Source: Methylococcus geothermalis (lineage in GTDB: Bacteria; Pseudomonadota; Gammaproteobacteria; Methylococcales; Methylococcaceae). From it: 64,000 nt of DNA. The stretch covers positions 2,866,501-2,930,500 of the forward strand of contig NZ_CP046565.1 of NCBI RefSeq assembly GCF_012769535.1, in the 5' to 3' direction. The position numbers and the translations under genes were made by a program. Below the pieces are notes generated by a model. The model was not told the DNA's origin, ran no database searches, and was given only the letters and a program-made list of their open reading frames with translations. Positions 17,835-25,202 of this stretch are shown here, in pieces (position 1 is the stretch's first letter; every line of letters begins with the position of its first letter).

Positions 17835-18424
17835 CATTCACCTCCGGCGGGATGCGCCTGCCTGAAAATTGCCTTGACTTTCCTGACGCTGGCCAGCGCC
17901 GCCACCGAACTCAGCGTGGCCCCGGAGACCGCGTCGATGCCATTGCCCGGTATCAGCTGTTCGATCGACCGTCCCTTCATCTGTTCGAACCACCGCGCCG
18001 CCGGCTGATACTCCGGCGGTTCGTGGAATGCCAGCACCTCCACACGAACGACCTCGCCGCCGGGGGACAGCACAATTAACAGGCTTTCCGGCTGGGTACG
18101 CACGGTGTGGGATTCGATGGCCGCGAATCCCAAGGACTTGCCATCCCGCTCGGCGGTATAAAAGGTGAAAAGGCCCGAATCGAGCTTCACCCGCGCTTCC
18201 CGCTCCACCGCCGCCATCTGTTCGTCGGTCAGAAACACCGGCTCCGCCGTCACGGGCACACCCACGCCGAATGCCAGTTCGAAAGCTTCCTCCTGACTGT
18301 GATAGACCGTTGCACTGGCACCGGGAACGACTCCGACCAGCAAGGCGCCCATCAACAGGCCGGCGAAAAACGCGATCTTCTTTTTCCCCTGATCGATCCT
18401 GGAGATACGGGACTGGCTATGCAA
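17834..18424 (-). CDS. Exported FMN-binding-domain protein (flavinylated)
   Basis: The 196-residue protein starts at TTG 18424, with GAGGAG about 9 nt upstream. An N-terminal signal/anchor (IAFFAGLLMGALLVGVVPGASA) precedes an FMN_bind domain. The motif AVSGATLSS near residue 168 is the ApbE recognition site, where FMN is attached through a phosphoester to the threonine. It therefore carries covalent flavin on the periplasmic side and should be a one- or two-electron carrier. It sits in a minus-strand group with a porin, a lipoprotein and a membrane protein. An ApbE transferase is not in the window. Confidence 0.82.
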   Translation of the reverse strand: MHSQSRISRIDQGKKKIAFFAGLLMGALLVGVVPGASATVYHSQEEAFELAFGVGVPVTAEPVFLTDEQMAAVEREARVKLDSGLFTFYTAERDGKSLGFAAIESHTVRTQPESLLIVLSPGGEVVRVEVLAFHEPPEYQPAARWFEQMKGRSIEQLIPGNGIDAVSGATLSSVAALASVRKVKAIFRQAHPAGGE

Positions 18425-18507
18425 AGAAAAATACTCCTCAATGTCATTTACATGCCCATGCTACACCAAAGACCGCGTTTTACGGACCACCCCGGGTCAC
18501 GAAAACG

Positions 18508-19206
18508 TCAAAATCCACTGAGGATGCGGTAAACGATCTTGTGATTGTCCGCCGCCAGCACCTCAGCCTTCAGGTTGCGGAAGCTGATGGTGGTCGGAAA
18601 GGCATCGACCGCGTAGCTCATGTCCAGCGTGACCATGGGTCGGTCGAAATCGCCTCCCTTGTACTCCATGAACCGCAGACTGAGGGTGTTGTTCGCAAAA
18701 CCCTGATAGATCAGCTCGTAGCGGAAAGCGCCTCCGTGCGGAACCACGATCTCCTGGGTCTTGTAGGGCAGCCGCGGCGACAGCGGTTGCTTGATCCAGG
18801 ACGATTCCGGCGCCACCCGCACGTGGTCGAACAGACCGTCACCCGTTTCGTCCGAGAAGCAGGCCGTCTTGTAGGCCCCGATCAAGGGATCGATGTACAG
18901 CAGCTTGTCCGAACAATAGACCGGATCGTTCTGCACCGTCGCCGGGAAGACCGCATCGCCGGCGTCGACGAAGACCGCGCCTTCGCCGACCACCTGCCGG
19001 TTCGAGCCGGTGAATACGGCGCCCTTGCGGTGCCAATAGTTGTAGACCATGAATATTCGACCGCCGGCTGGCGCCTGCGCTTGCTGTCCCAGGGGCGGCT
19101 CGAGCCCCGAAACGTCCGAGAAATTCGACTGGTCGATGACCGGCGCCGGCGAGCAAGCGACGCCCGCAATCGCCACCACCGCCAATAAGAGTCCGCGATA
19201 CAGCAT
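18508..19206 (-). CDS. Unknown lipoprotein (232 aa)
   Basis: The lipobox AGVAC at residues 14-18 gives a mature N-terminal cysteine followed by SPAP, so outer-membrane sorting is likely. The body is beta-rich (GGAVFTGSNRQ-like strands, LRFMEYKGGDFDRPMVTLDMS) with two further cysteines (VYCSDKLLY, KTACFSDE). I do not recognise the family. AAGGAAAA precedes the ATG. It starts 24 nt after the porin stop, so it is very probably co-transcribed with it and is a candidate outer-membrane partner. Confidence 0.7.
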   Translation of the reverse strand: MLYRGLLLAVVAIAGVACSPAPVIDQSNFSDVSGLEPPLGQQAQAPAGGRIFMVYNYWHRKGAVFTGSNRQVVGEGAVFVDAGDAVFPATVQNDPVYCSDKLLYIDPLIGAYKTACFSDETGDGLFDHVRVAPESSWIKQPLSPRLPYKTQEIVVPHGGAFRYELIYQGFANNTLSLRFMEYKGGDFDRPMVTLDMSYAVDAFPTTISFRNLKAEVLAADNHKIVYRILSGF

Positions 19207-19230
19207 GGGTTTTCCTTTCGACTGGATTGC

Positions 19231-20748
19231 TCAGTAAATGAACCCGACACCGAGGTTGAACTGGCCCGGCAACTGCCCCGCCCCGGAACTGATGTTCTGG
19301 TAGTCGGCCTTGATGACGATGTTGGTGATGGGTTTGTAAGTGAGACCGGCCTGGTAGATGCGCTGGTCGTAGAGGCCGTCGTAATCGGTGAAGCCGTCCG
19401 GCACGGTCGCTAAGGTATTGTAGCGTTGGTAACGCACGAACGGCGCGAGGTACTGGGTGGTCCCCTGCCACAGCCAGGGCAGCACGTCGTAAGCGCCTTC
19501 CACGTACCACCCGTAATTGGAGCTGCCCACCGTCTCGCCTTTGGCCTCGCTGAGTATCGCCGCGTCGCCGACGCCGCCCCAGGCGCCCAGCGCGCGGAAT
19601 TCGAAGCCGCGGTAATGCCACTGCAGGTGCCCTTCGTAGAGCTGGGTGAACACGTTCGGTTTCTGCGGGCCCGCCGCAGTCATGTAGACATTGCCTTGCC
19701 CCGCGTCGCCCAGGAAGGTCGAGGCGCCGATCATCAGGCCCGGCAGTTCGGGCGGCATGTAGTCCACCCGTCCCGTGAACGCCAGATTCTCCGCCAGGGC
19801 CTGGCTGCCGCCTTGGCGGCCTTCCCGGATGCCGAGCGAATCGAAGCCCTCGGCGTTCAGTCCGTTCACGCCGTAGGCGCGGTAAACCAAGCCAGGCACG
19901 ATCTCGCCGTGCACCCCCACGCCCATCTCCCGCCAAGTCGTCGGGATGATCAGTTGCTCGACCGCGGGACGCCGGTTGCCGTGGAAGAACAGAGGCTCAT
20001 GGATTTCGTTGATGAAGCCCATGGGCACGAGCATCAGACCGGTACGCGCATTGACTCTGGGGTCGAACAGAAAATCCAGGTATGAAAACTCGACGGACAC
20101 CTCGCCCTTTTCTTCGCTCCCTTCGCCGGTCGAGGCGTGCTCGAACTCGATTTCGTTGTTCAGCACGATCCAGTCGTTGAACTTGTAACCGGCATAAATG
20201 ACGAGCCGGGCCATGTCGGCTGTGTTCTTTTCCTGCAGGGATTTTTTCACCCCGTCGTTCTGGAAATTGGTATAGAAGAATTCGCCGTAGCCGCCGAGCG
20301 ATAGGCCCCGTTTGTTCATGTACACCTGCGAGGCCGCCGGCGCCATGCCGTACATGCTCTTGTACTCCCGTTTTTCCGGGATGATCAGCGAAGTCTTGAG
20401 TTTCTCGACCTCGGCCGCGAGGATGTCGGTCTTGCGCTCCGATTCCGATTTCGCCTTTTTCTTGCTTGCAGCGCCGCCCGGCTTTTCCGGTTCGGCCGTG
20501 GCCTCCGCCTTGTTCGCCGTCTTGAGATCCTGTACCTCCTGCTTGACCTCTTTCTGTACGGTCTCGGTCTGGCCGAGTTTGGTCTTCAGCGCTTCGATTT
20601 CCTGCTGCTGCTGCTGAATCACTTTCCAAAGATCCTCGACCGTGGGCAGCTTCTGGGCGGCATTCGCTGCTCCTGCGAGACCGTACGAAAGAAGGGCCGT
20701 GGACAGAGCCGTTCGAAGAGGGCTCGGCTTGGCTGTTGGTTCACTCAT
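19231..20748 (-). CDS. Outer-membrane porin-like beta-barrel with N-terminal coiled coil
   Basis: The 505-residue protein starts with a signal peptide (ALSTALLSYGLAGAANA), then a coiled coil (VIQQQQQEIEALKTKLGQTE onward) and a Lys/Glu-rich linker. The C-terminal 330 residues alternate amphipathic beta strands with acidic turns and end with the aromatic FIY expected of outer-membrane barrels. The layout resembles OprO/OprP-type porins with an N-terminal trimerisation helix. The transported solute is unknown. It heads the porin-lipoprotein-FMN-membrane protein group, and its promoter region faces the peroxidase gene and a Fur-like box. Confidence 0.78.
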   Translation of the reverse strand: MSEPTAKPSPLRTALSTALLSYGLAGAANAAQKLPTVEDLWKVIQQQQQEIEALKTKLGQTETVQKEVKQEVQDLKTANKAEATAEPEKPGGAASKKKAKSESERKTDILAAEVEKLKTSLIIPEKREYKSMYGMAPAASQVYMNKRGLSLGGYGEFFYTNFQNDGVKKSLQEKNTADMARLVIYAGYKFNDWIVLNNEIEFEHASTGEGSEEKGEVSVEFSYLDFLFDPRVNARTGLMLVPMGFINEIHEPLFFHGNRRPAVEQLIIPTTWREMGVGVHGEIVPGLVYRAYGVNGLNAEGFDSLGIREGRQGGSQALAENLAFTGRVDYMPPELPGLMIGASTFLGDAGQGNVYMTAAGPQKPNVFTQLYEGHLQWHYRGFEFRALGAWGGVGDAAILSEAKGETVGSSNYGWYVEGAYDVLPWLWQGTTQYLAPFVRYQRYNTLATVPDGFTDYDGLYDQRIYQAGLTYKPITNIVIKADYQNISSGAGQLPGQFNLGVGFIY

Positions 20749-20813
20749 TGGCGATTCTCCCCTTGTGAAAAAATAACGCGCCTACAAATGCGATTGATTT
20801 GCGTTTGCGTGTA

Positions 20814-20830
20814 CATTAGCATTAGCATGG
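20814..20830. repeat. Tandem CATTAG hexamer repeat in the porin promoter region
   Basis: CATTAGCATTAGCATGG holds two exact hexamers and a partial third. It lies in the 246-nt divergent gap between porin and peroxidase genes. Tandem AT-rich hexamers can form part of Fur-type operators, but this is weak on its own. Confidence 0.25.
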
Positions 20831-20943
20831 ACATCATGCAAGCGCCCCCGGCCAGAAAGAGTCCATTGACGGCGATGAACCAAGCCGAATCGTCAGGACC
20901 TGGGTCGCGGTCGACTACGATGCTTGACCATGCCGAGCCTCGT

Positions 20944-20962
20944 AACGAGAATTGTTCTCATT
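20944..20962. promoter_or_regulatory. Fur-box-like 19-bp palindrome
   Basis: AACGAGAATTGTTCTCATT is a 19-bp palindrome centred at 20953, with only two mismatched pairs. Its core GAGAATTGTTCTC resembles the GAGAAT-N-ATTCTC Fur operators of many proteobacteria. It lies 32 nt before the peroxidase start and could control both divergent transcripts. Fur binding is inferred. Confidence 0.5.
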
Positions 20963-20994
20963 AAATTACAGACGCAAGATCGGGGGAACCTGGA

Positions 20995-22167
20995 ATGAAA
21001 TACCGTCGCACCTTGGCAGCAGGCATCTTCGGCTTGATCGCCTCCCACCCCGCTTTATCGGACGATCTCGCGCTGCCAGGCGGAAAGCGTCTTTCCCTTA
21101 AGGCGCAACTCGGACAGAAGCTGTTCTTCGACGCCAACCTGTCCACGCCGCCCGGTCAGTCGTGCAGCAGTTGCCACGATCCGAACTCGGCATTTACCGA
21201 CCCGAACAAGAATCAACCGACCTCCAATGGCGTGCTGGCGACGCTGAAGGGCAACCGCAATGCGCCGACCGTGACCTACGCCGCCTACACCCCGCCATTC
21301 CATTACGACACCACCCTGCGCCTCTTCGTGGGAGGACAGTTCCTGGACGGACGCGCGTCGACGCTCAAGGACCAGGCCAAAGGGCCATTCCTCAATCCAG
21401 TGGAAATGGCCAATCCCGACAAACAGACCGTCGTGACCAAGGTCAGGGAAGCGGAATATGCATGGATGTTCGATGAAGTCTTTGGTCCCGGCTCGCTCGA
21501 CCATACCCGCAAGGCCTACGACCGGATCGCTGCTGCGATCGCGGCCTTCGAGCGATCCCCGGTATTCGCCCGGTTCGATTCCAAGTACGATTACTACCTG
21601 AAGGGGAAAGTCAGGCTCACGCCGCAGGAAATGCGGGGGCTGGTGGTCTTCGAGTCCGAAAAAAAAGGCCATTGCGCGGCCTGTCATCCGAGCAGGCCGA
21701 GCGCGAACGGCACCCCGCCATTGTTCACGGATCACACCTACGACAACCTCGGCGTGCCCAAGAACCCGGACAATCCGTTCTATGCCCTTCCGTCGAAGCT
21801 GAATCCCGATGGCCCTGCCTTCGTCGACCAGGGACTCGGTAAACAAGTGGGCAAGTTCTGGGAAAACGGAAAACTAAAAGTGCCGACGCTTCGCAACATT
21901 GCGCTCACGGCGCCCTACATGCACAACGGCTATTTCAGCACCCTGCGCTCCGTGGTGGATTTCTACAATACCCGGGACGTTCGCCCCACCTGCTGGAATG
22001 AACTCGTGACCGAAGCCGAAGCCGAGCGACTGGGTTGCTGGCCGGCGCCCGAGGTCAGCCAGAACGTCAATCGCGACGAACTCGGCGATCTGGGCCTGAG
22101 CGACAGGGAAGTCGACGACCTGGTCGCTTTCCTCAAGACCCTGACCGACGGCTACCAGCCGGAATGA
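20995..22167 (+). CDS. Periplasmic di-haem cytochrome c peroxidase family protein (MauG/CCP-like)
   Basis: The 390-residue exported protein (cleavage near HPALSDD) has two CxxCH haem c sites, C57-C60-H61 (CSSCH) and C227-C230-H231 (CAACH), and the family segments FFDANLS, FVGGQFLDGR and LTAPYMHNGYFSTLRSVVDFYN. Two-haem proteins of this family reduce hydrogen peroxide or, like MauG and MbnH, oxidise protein residues. No methanobactin genes or MbnP-like partner are adjacent, so the peroxidase role is preferred. The Fur-like palindrome just upstream suggests iron-responsive expression. The C-terminal extra cysteines (PTCWNE, LGCWPAP) are unusual and may form a disulfide. Confidence 0.88.
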   Translation: MKYRRTLAAGIFGLIASHPALSDDLALPGGKRLSLKAQLGQKLFFDANLSTPPGQSCSSCHDPNSAFTDPNKNQPTSNGVLATLKGNRNAPTVTYAAYTPPFHYDTTLRLFVGGQFLDGRASTLKDQAKGPFLNPVEMANPDKQTVVTKVREAEYAWMFDEVFGPGSLDHTRKAYDRIAAAIAAFERSPVFARFDSKYDYYLKGKVRLTPQEMRGLVVFESEKKGHCAACHPSRPSANGTPPLFTDHTYDNLGVPKNPDNPFYALPSKLNPDGPAFVDQGLGKQVGKFWENGKLKVPTLRNIALTAPYMHNGYFSTLRSVVDFYNTRDVRPTCWNELVTEAEAERLGCWPAPEVSQNVNRDELGDLGLSDREVDDLVAFLKTLTDGYQPE

Positions 22168-22171
22168 AGGC

Positions 22172-23257
22172 TCAGGCGGGTTGCGCCGCAGGGATGTAGA
22201 AGAAGCCGATGGCCAGTATGCAGTAAACGCCCATCAGCAATAGCCCGTCGAACCAGCTCGACTGGCCGTCGCGGACCAGGTCGCGTGTGACCACGACCGC
22301 GAGCATGACGGCGACGATCTCGAACGGGGAGAACAGGAGGTCCATGTCCTGTCCGATGAGCATGCTGAAGAACACCAGAACGGGGGCGACCAGCAGAGCA
22401 ACCTGGGTGCTGGCCCCGACGGTGATACCCAAAGCCAGTTCCACATGGTTGGAGCGGGCGAACCGGATCGAGTTGAAGGTTTCGGCGGCGTTACCCACCA
22501 TCGCCAGCAGGAAGACGCCGGCGAACAGCGGGGTCAGCCCCATCGCATCAGCCGCCGGCTGGATCGCGTCCGTCATGATTTCGCTCATGATGCCCAGGGC
22601 GATGGTCACCACGGCGAGGACCGTAAGCGCACGGTTCCTGCTCCATCCTAGCTCGCCGCCCAACGGCTCCGGCTCGGCCTTGCCTTTCTCTTCGAGCTCC
22701 TCCGCGGCCGCCGCGACGCCGAAAACCGCCTTCTGGCTTCGCAGGGTCAGAATGATGCTGCCGCAGTACACGAAAAAGAGCACTGCCGCGATGTGGACGC
22801 TGATTTCCTCGTCCGAACGCGCACTGAAATGAAAGACGGCGGGGATGATCATCGCTATCGCCGCCAGCATTAGCGAACCGGCGTTGCGGCGAGCGGTCCT
22901 GGAGTCGAATTCCTGCTCGCCCCATTTTACGCCGCCGGCAAACAGGGACAGTCCCAGGCCCAGCAACAAATTTCCGATGATGGAACCGGTAAGCGAGGCC
23001 TTCACGACATCCACCAGCCCCTGGTGAAGCGCGAACAGCCCCACGATGATTTCTGGGGCATTGCCGAGGGTGGCGCTGAGCAAGCCACCATAAGTCGGTC
23101 CCAGGTAGCTCGCGAGCGCTTCGGTGGCATCGCCCATCAGGCCCGCGAGGGGCACGATCGCCAAGGCCGAAGCCAGGAAAACCACGATGGGGTCGGCCTC
23201 CCTCCAGTCCAGACCCAACGCGATCGGAACGAATATCAGCAACCAGTTCAATCTCAC
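22172..23257 (-). CDS. Calcium/proton antiporter (CaCA/Cax family), copy 1
   Basis: A 361-residue membrane protein of about eleven helices made of two inverted halves. The paired ion-site motifs are GNAPEIIVGLFAL and GNAAETFNSIRFA, with a hydrophilic loop containing AAAEELEEKGKAEPEPLGG between the halves. The GTG at 23257 is preferred: GGGGAG precedes it, and the protein then starts VRLNWLL, lining up with MNLNWLL of the divergent paralogue. An ATG at 23317 lacks a ribosome site. It should export Ca2+ (or another cation) in exchange for protons at the inner membrane. Confidence 0.88.
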   Translation of the reverse strand: MRLNWLLIFVPIALGLDWREADPIVVFLASALAIVPLAGLMGDATEALASYLGPTYGGLLSATLGNAPEIIVGLFALHQGLVDVVKASLTGSIIGNLLLGLGLSLFAGGVKWGEQEFDSRTARRNAGSLMLAAIAMIIPAVFHFSARSDEEISVHIAAVLFFVYCGSIILTLRSQKAVFGVAAAAEELEEKGKAEPEPLGGELGWSRNRALTVLAVVTIALGIMSEIMTDAIQPAADAMGLTPLFAGVFLLAMVGNAAETFNSIRFARSNHVELALGITVGASTQVALLVAPVLVFFSMLIGQDMDLLFSPFEIVAVMLAVVVTRDLVRDGQSSWFDGLLLMGVYCILAIGFFYIPAAQPA

Positions 23258-23466
23258 ACTCGGCTCCCCAGGCTCATTGCGAACTTTTGACCAAGAATCC
23301 CTTTCGGAAAAAAACATTGTACGCCGTCGGTATGATCGTGCGATTTGTGAAATAGTCGTGATATACCTTCCAGGCACCGCTGCGACGATCCGTATCGCCA
23401 CGACCAGCAACTGAGGATCATGGGTCGTTGGTTAACTCAATTTTTATTGCCTGCATGAGGCTGCCG

Positions 23467-24534
23467 ATGAACCTGAACTGGCTGCTTGCGCTGATACCCG
23501 TAGCCATTGCGCTCAATTGGTACCATGCCGATCCGATCCTGGTTTTCCTCTGCTCCGCCCTTTCCATTGTTCCCCTGGCCGGTCTGATGGAAAAAGCCAC
23601 GGATGCCCTGTCGGACTATTTGGGGCCCACTTACGGCGGACTGGTGAACGCAACCATGGGCAACGCACCCGAGCTGATCATCGGCATTTCCGCATTGCGC
23701 AACGGCCTGATCGACATCCTGAAGGCATCGATCGCAGGGTCCATCATGGGCACCCTGCTGTTCGGCATGGGACTTTCCCTGCTCGCCGGCGGGCTGCGCA
23801 AGCCCCGCCAGAGCTTCGACAGCGAGATGGTGTCGGTCAACGGTGCACTGCTGATGCTCGGAACGTTCGGCCTCGTGATCCCCGCCGTATTCAAGTTCGG
23901 CGCCAAGCCCGACCAGGAAATCAGCCTGGAAATATCCGTCGTGTTGTTTCTGGTTTATCTCGCCAGCATGATCTATACCCTGGTCACACACCGGCCGGCC
24001 GTCGGTGCCGCTGCCGTCAAAGCCGAGCTGGAGGAAAAAGGGGAATCCTCCAAGGACGAGAGGCCGGCATGGAGCCGCAACACCGCCTTCTGGGTGCTCG
24101 GCGGAGTCGCCATCGTCCTGGCGGTCGTGAGCGATGCGCTCACCGACTCCATCGACGACGCAGCCGACGCCATCGGCCTCACTCCCGTGTTTGCCGGCGT
24201 GTTTCTGCTTTCCATCGTGGGCAATGTGGCTCAGTTCATGAATTCGACATCATTCGCCTACAGGAACCAGATGACCCTCGCCCTATCGGTCAACCTCGGC
24301 GCGACGACCCAACTGGTGCTGCTGGTCGCTCCCGTCCTCGTCATCGCCGGCAACCTCATGGGCATGAACATGGACCTGCTGTTCACCCAGTTCGAACTCG
24401 TGGGGATCATCCTGTCGGTGATGGTCGCCAGGAACCTGCTGGGCGACCATACCTCGACCTGGCTCGAAGGCGTGATGTTGATCGGAGTCTACATGATGCT
24501 CGGCATCGGTTTTTTTTATGCGCCTTCGCCTTGA
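23467..24534 (+). CDS. Calcium/proton antiporter (CaCA/Cax family), copy 2
   Basis: 355 residues, clearly homologous to the divergent copy over its full length (LNWLLxxxPxALxW at the start, IGFFYAP at the end). The ion-site motifs here are GNAPELIIGISAL and GNVAQFMNSTSFA; the second has Gln where the paralogue has Glu, which could alter ion choice or make transport asymmetric. GAGG lies 8 nt before the ATG at 23467. The 209-nt gap between the two genes should hold both promoters. Confidence 0.88.
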   Translation: MNLNWLLALIPVAIALNWYHADPILVFLCSALSIVPLAGLMEKATDALSDYLGPTYGGLVNATMGNAPELIIGISALRNGLIDILKASIAGSIMGTLLFGMGLSLLAGGLRKPRQSFDSEMVSVNGALLMLGTFGLVIPAVFKFGAKPDQEISLEISVVLFLVYLASMIYTLVTHRPAVGAAAVKAELEEKGESSKDERPAWSRNTAFWVLGGVAIVLAVVSDALTDSIDDAADAIGLTPVFAGVFLLSIVGNVAQFMNSTSFAYRNQMTLALSVNLGATTQLVLLVAPVLVIAGNLMGMNMDLLFTQFELVGIILSVMVARNLLGDHTSTWLEGVMLIGVYMMLGIGFFYAPSP

Positions 24535-24783
24535 TCCAAGGACCGAAAACGGACATGAAATTCCAACGAAACCTTAACGAGGCTTGCGGATACTCGTGCG
24601 GATCATTTTGAAGGCAGCGCCAAACCGTGACAGAAAGGTTAAATCGGCTCGTCAGCGGCGTCTCGACCTTGGCTTTCGCCGGAAATGCGTGTTAGCCTGA
24701 GAATGAATGTCAAAGCCGGTTTCCAACGGCCGGCCCGTCCGTCAAAAAGAGCATGTCAAACTTCTAAGGGAGCATCCGATACC

Positions 24784-25125
24784 ATGGCAGATCAAACCGC
24801 GAACAGTACCAGCACCGATGCCGGCGAAGCCGAAGCGCTGAAATCGATTTCGGACGCGATGCGCGACGCCGTGCAGAACGCGACCGAAGACGCGGCCAAG
24901 GTGAGAGAGAAGCTGGCCGGCATGGACGTGGGCCGGTCGTTGTCGCGCTTCGCCTACACCAGTTCTTACATGGTGTCCTACGGCATCGTCTATGGCACCG
25001 TCTTCGTCGCCCGCGCCATCCCCCAGGACAACCCCATCGTCGAAGGATTCATCGACGGCGGCCGCGCCGCTCTCGATGCGCTGAACGAAGCCAAGGAAAT
25101 TTCCGCGCCCGCCTCCGGCGCCTGA
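24784..25125 (+). CDS. Small membrane-associated protein at head of P-type ATPase gene row
   Basis: From ATG 24784, with GGGAG about 11 nt upstream, this encodes 113 residues. A charged, helical N-terminal half (SDAMRDAVQNATEDAAKVREKL) leads to a mildly hydrophobic helix (YTSSYMVSYGIVYGTVFVARA), then DNPIVEGFIDGGRAALDALNEAKE. The family is not one I can name. It precedes the ATPase gene by 77 nt on the same strand. Small helical membrane proteins beside P-type ATPases can act as metallochaperones or scaffolds, as PacL does for mycobacterial ATPases, but this protein has no evident metal ligands. Confidence 0.6.
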   Translation: MADQTANSTSTDAGEAEALKSISDAMRDAVQNATEDAAKVREKLAGMDVGRSLSRFAYTSSYMVSYGIVYGTVFVARAIPQDNPIVEGFIDGGRAALDALNEAKEISAPASGA

Positions 25126-25202
25126 GCCGCACACGGGGCGCGATGACGCTTCTTCGTCAAAGGAATCATCAGAAAATTGTTATTCGATCAGGACTGTTGA
25201 TA

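Noticed and set aside
20995-22167. MbnH-type methanobactin-associated di-haem enzyme
   Set aside because: No MbnP-like or methanobactin genes are adjacent; the general di-haem peroxidase call is safer.
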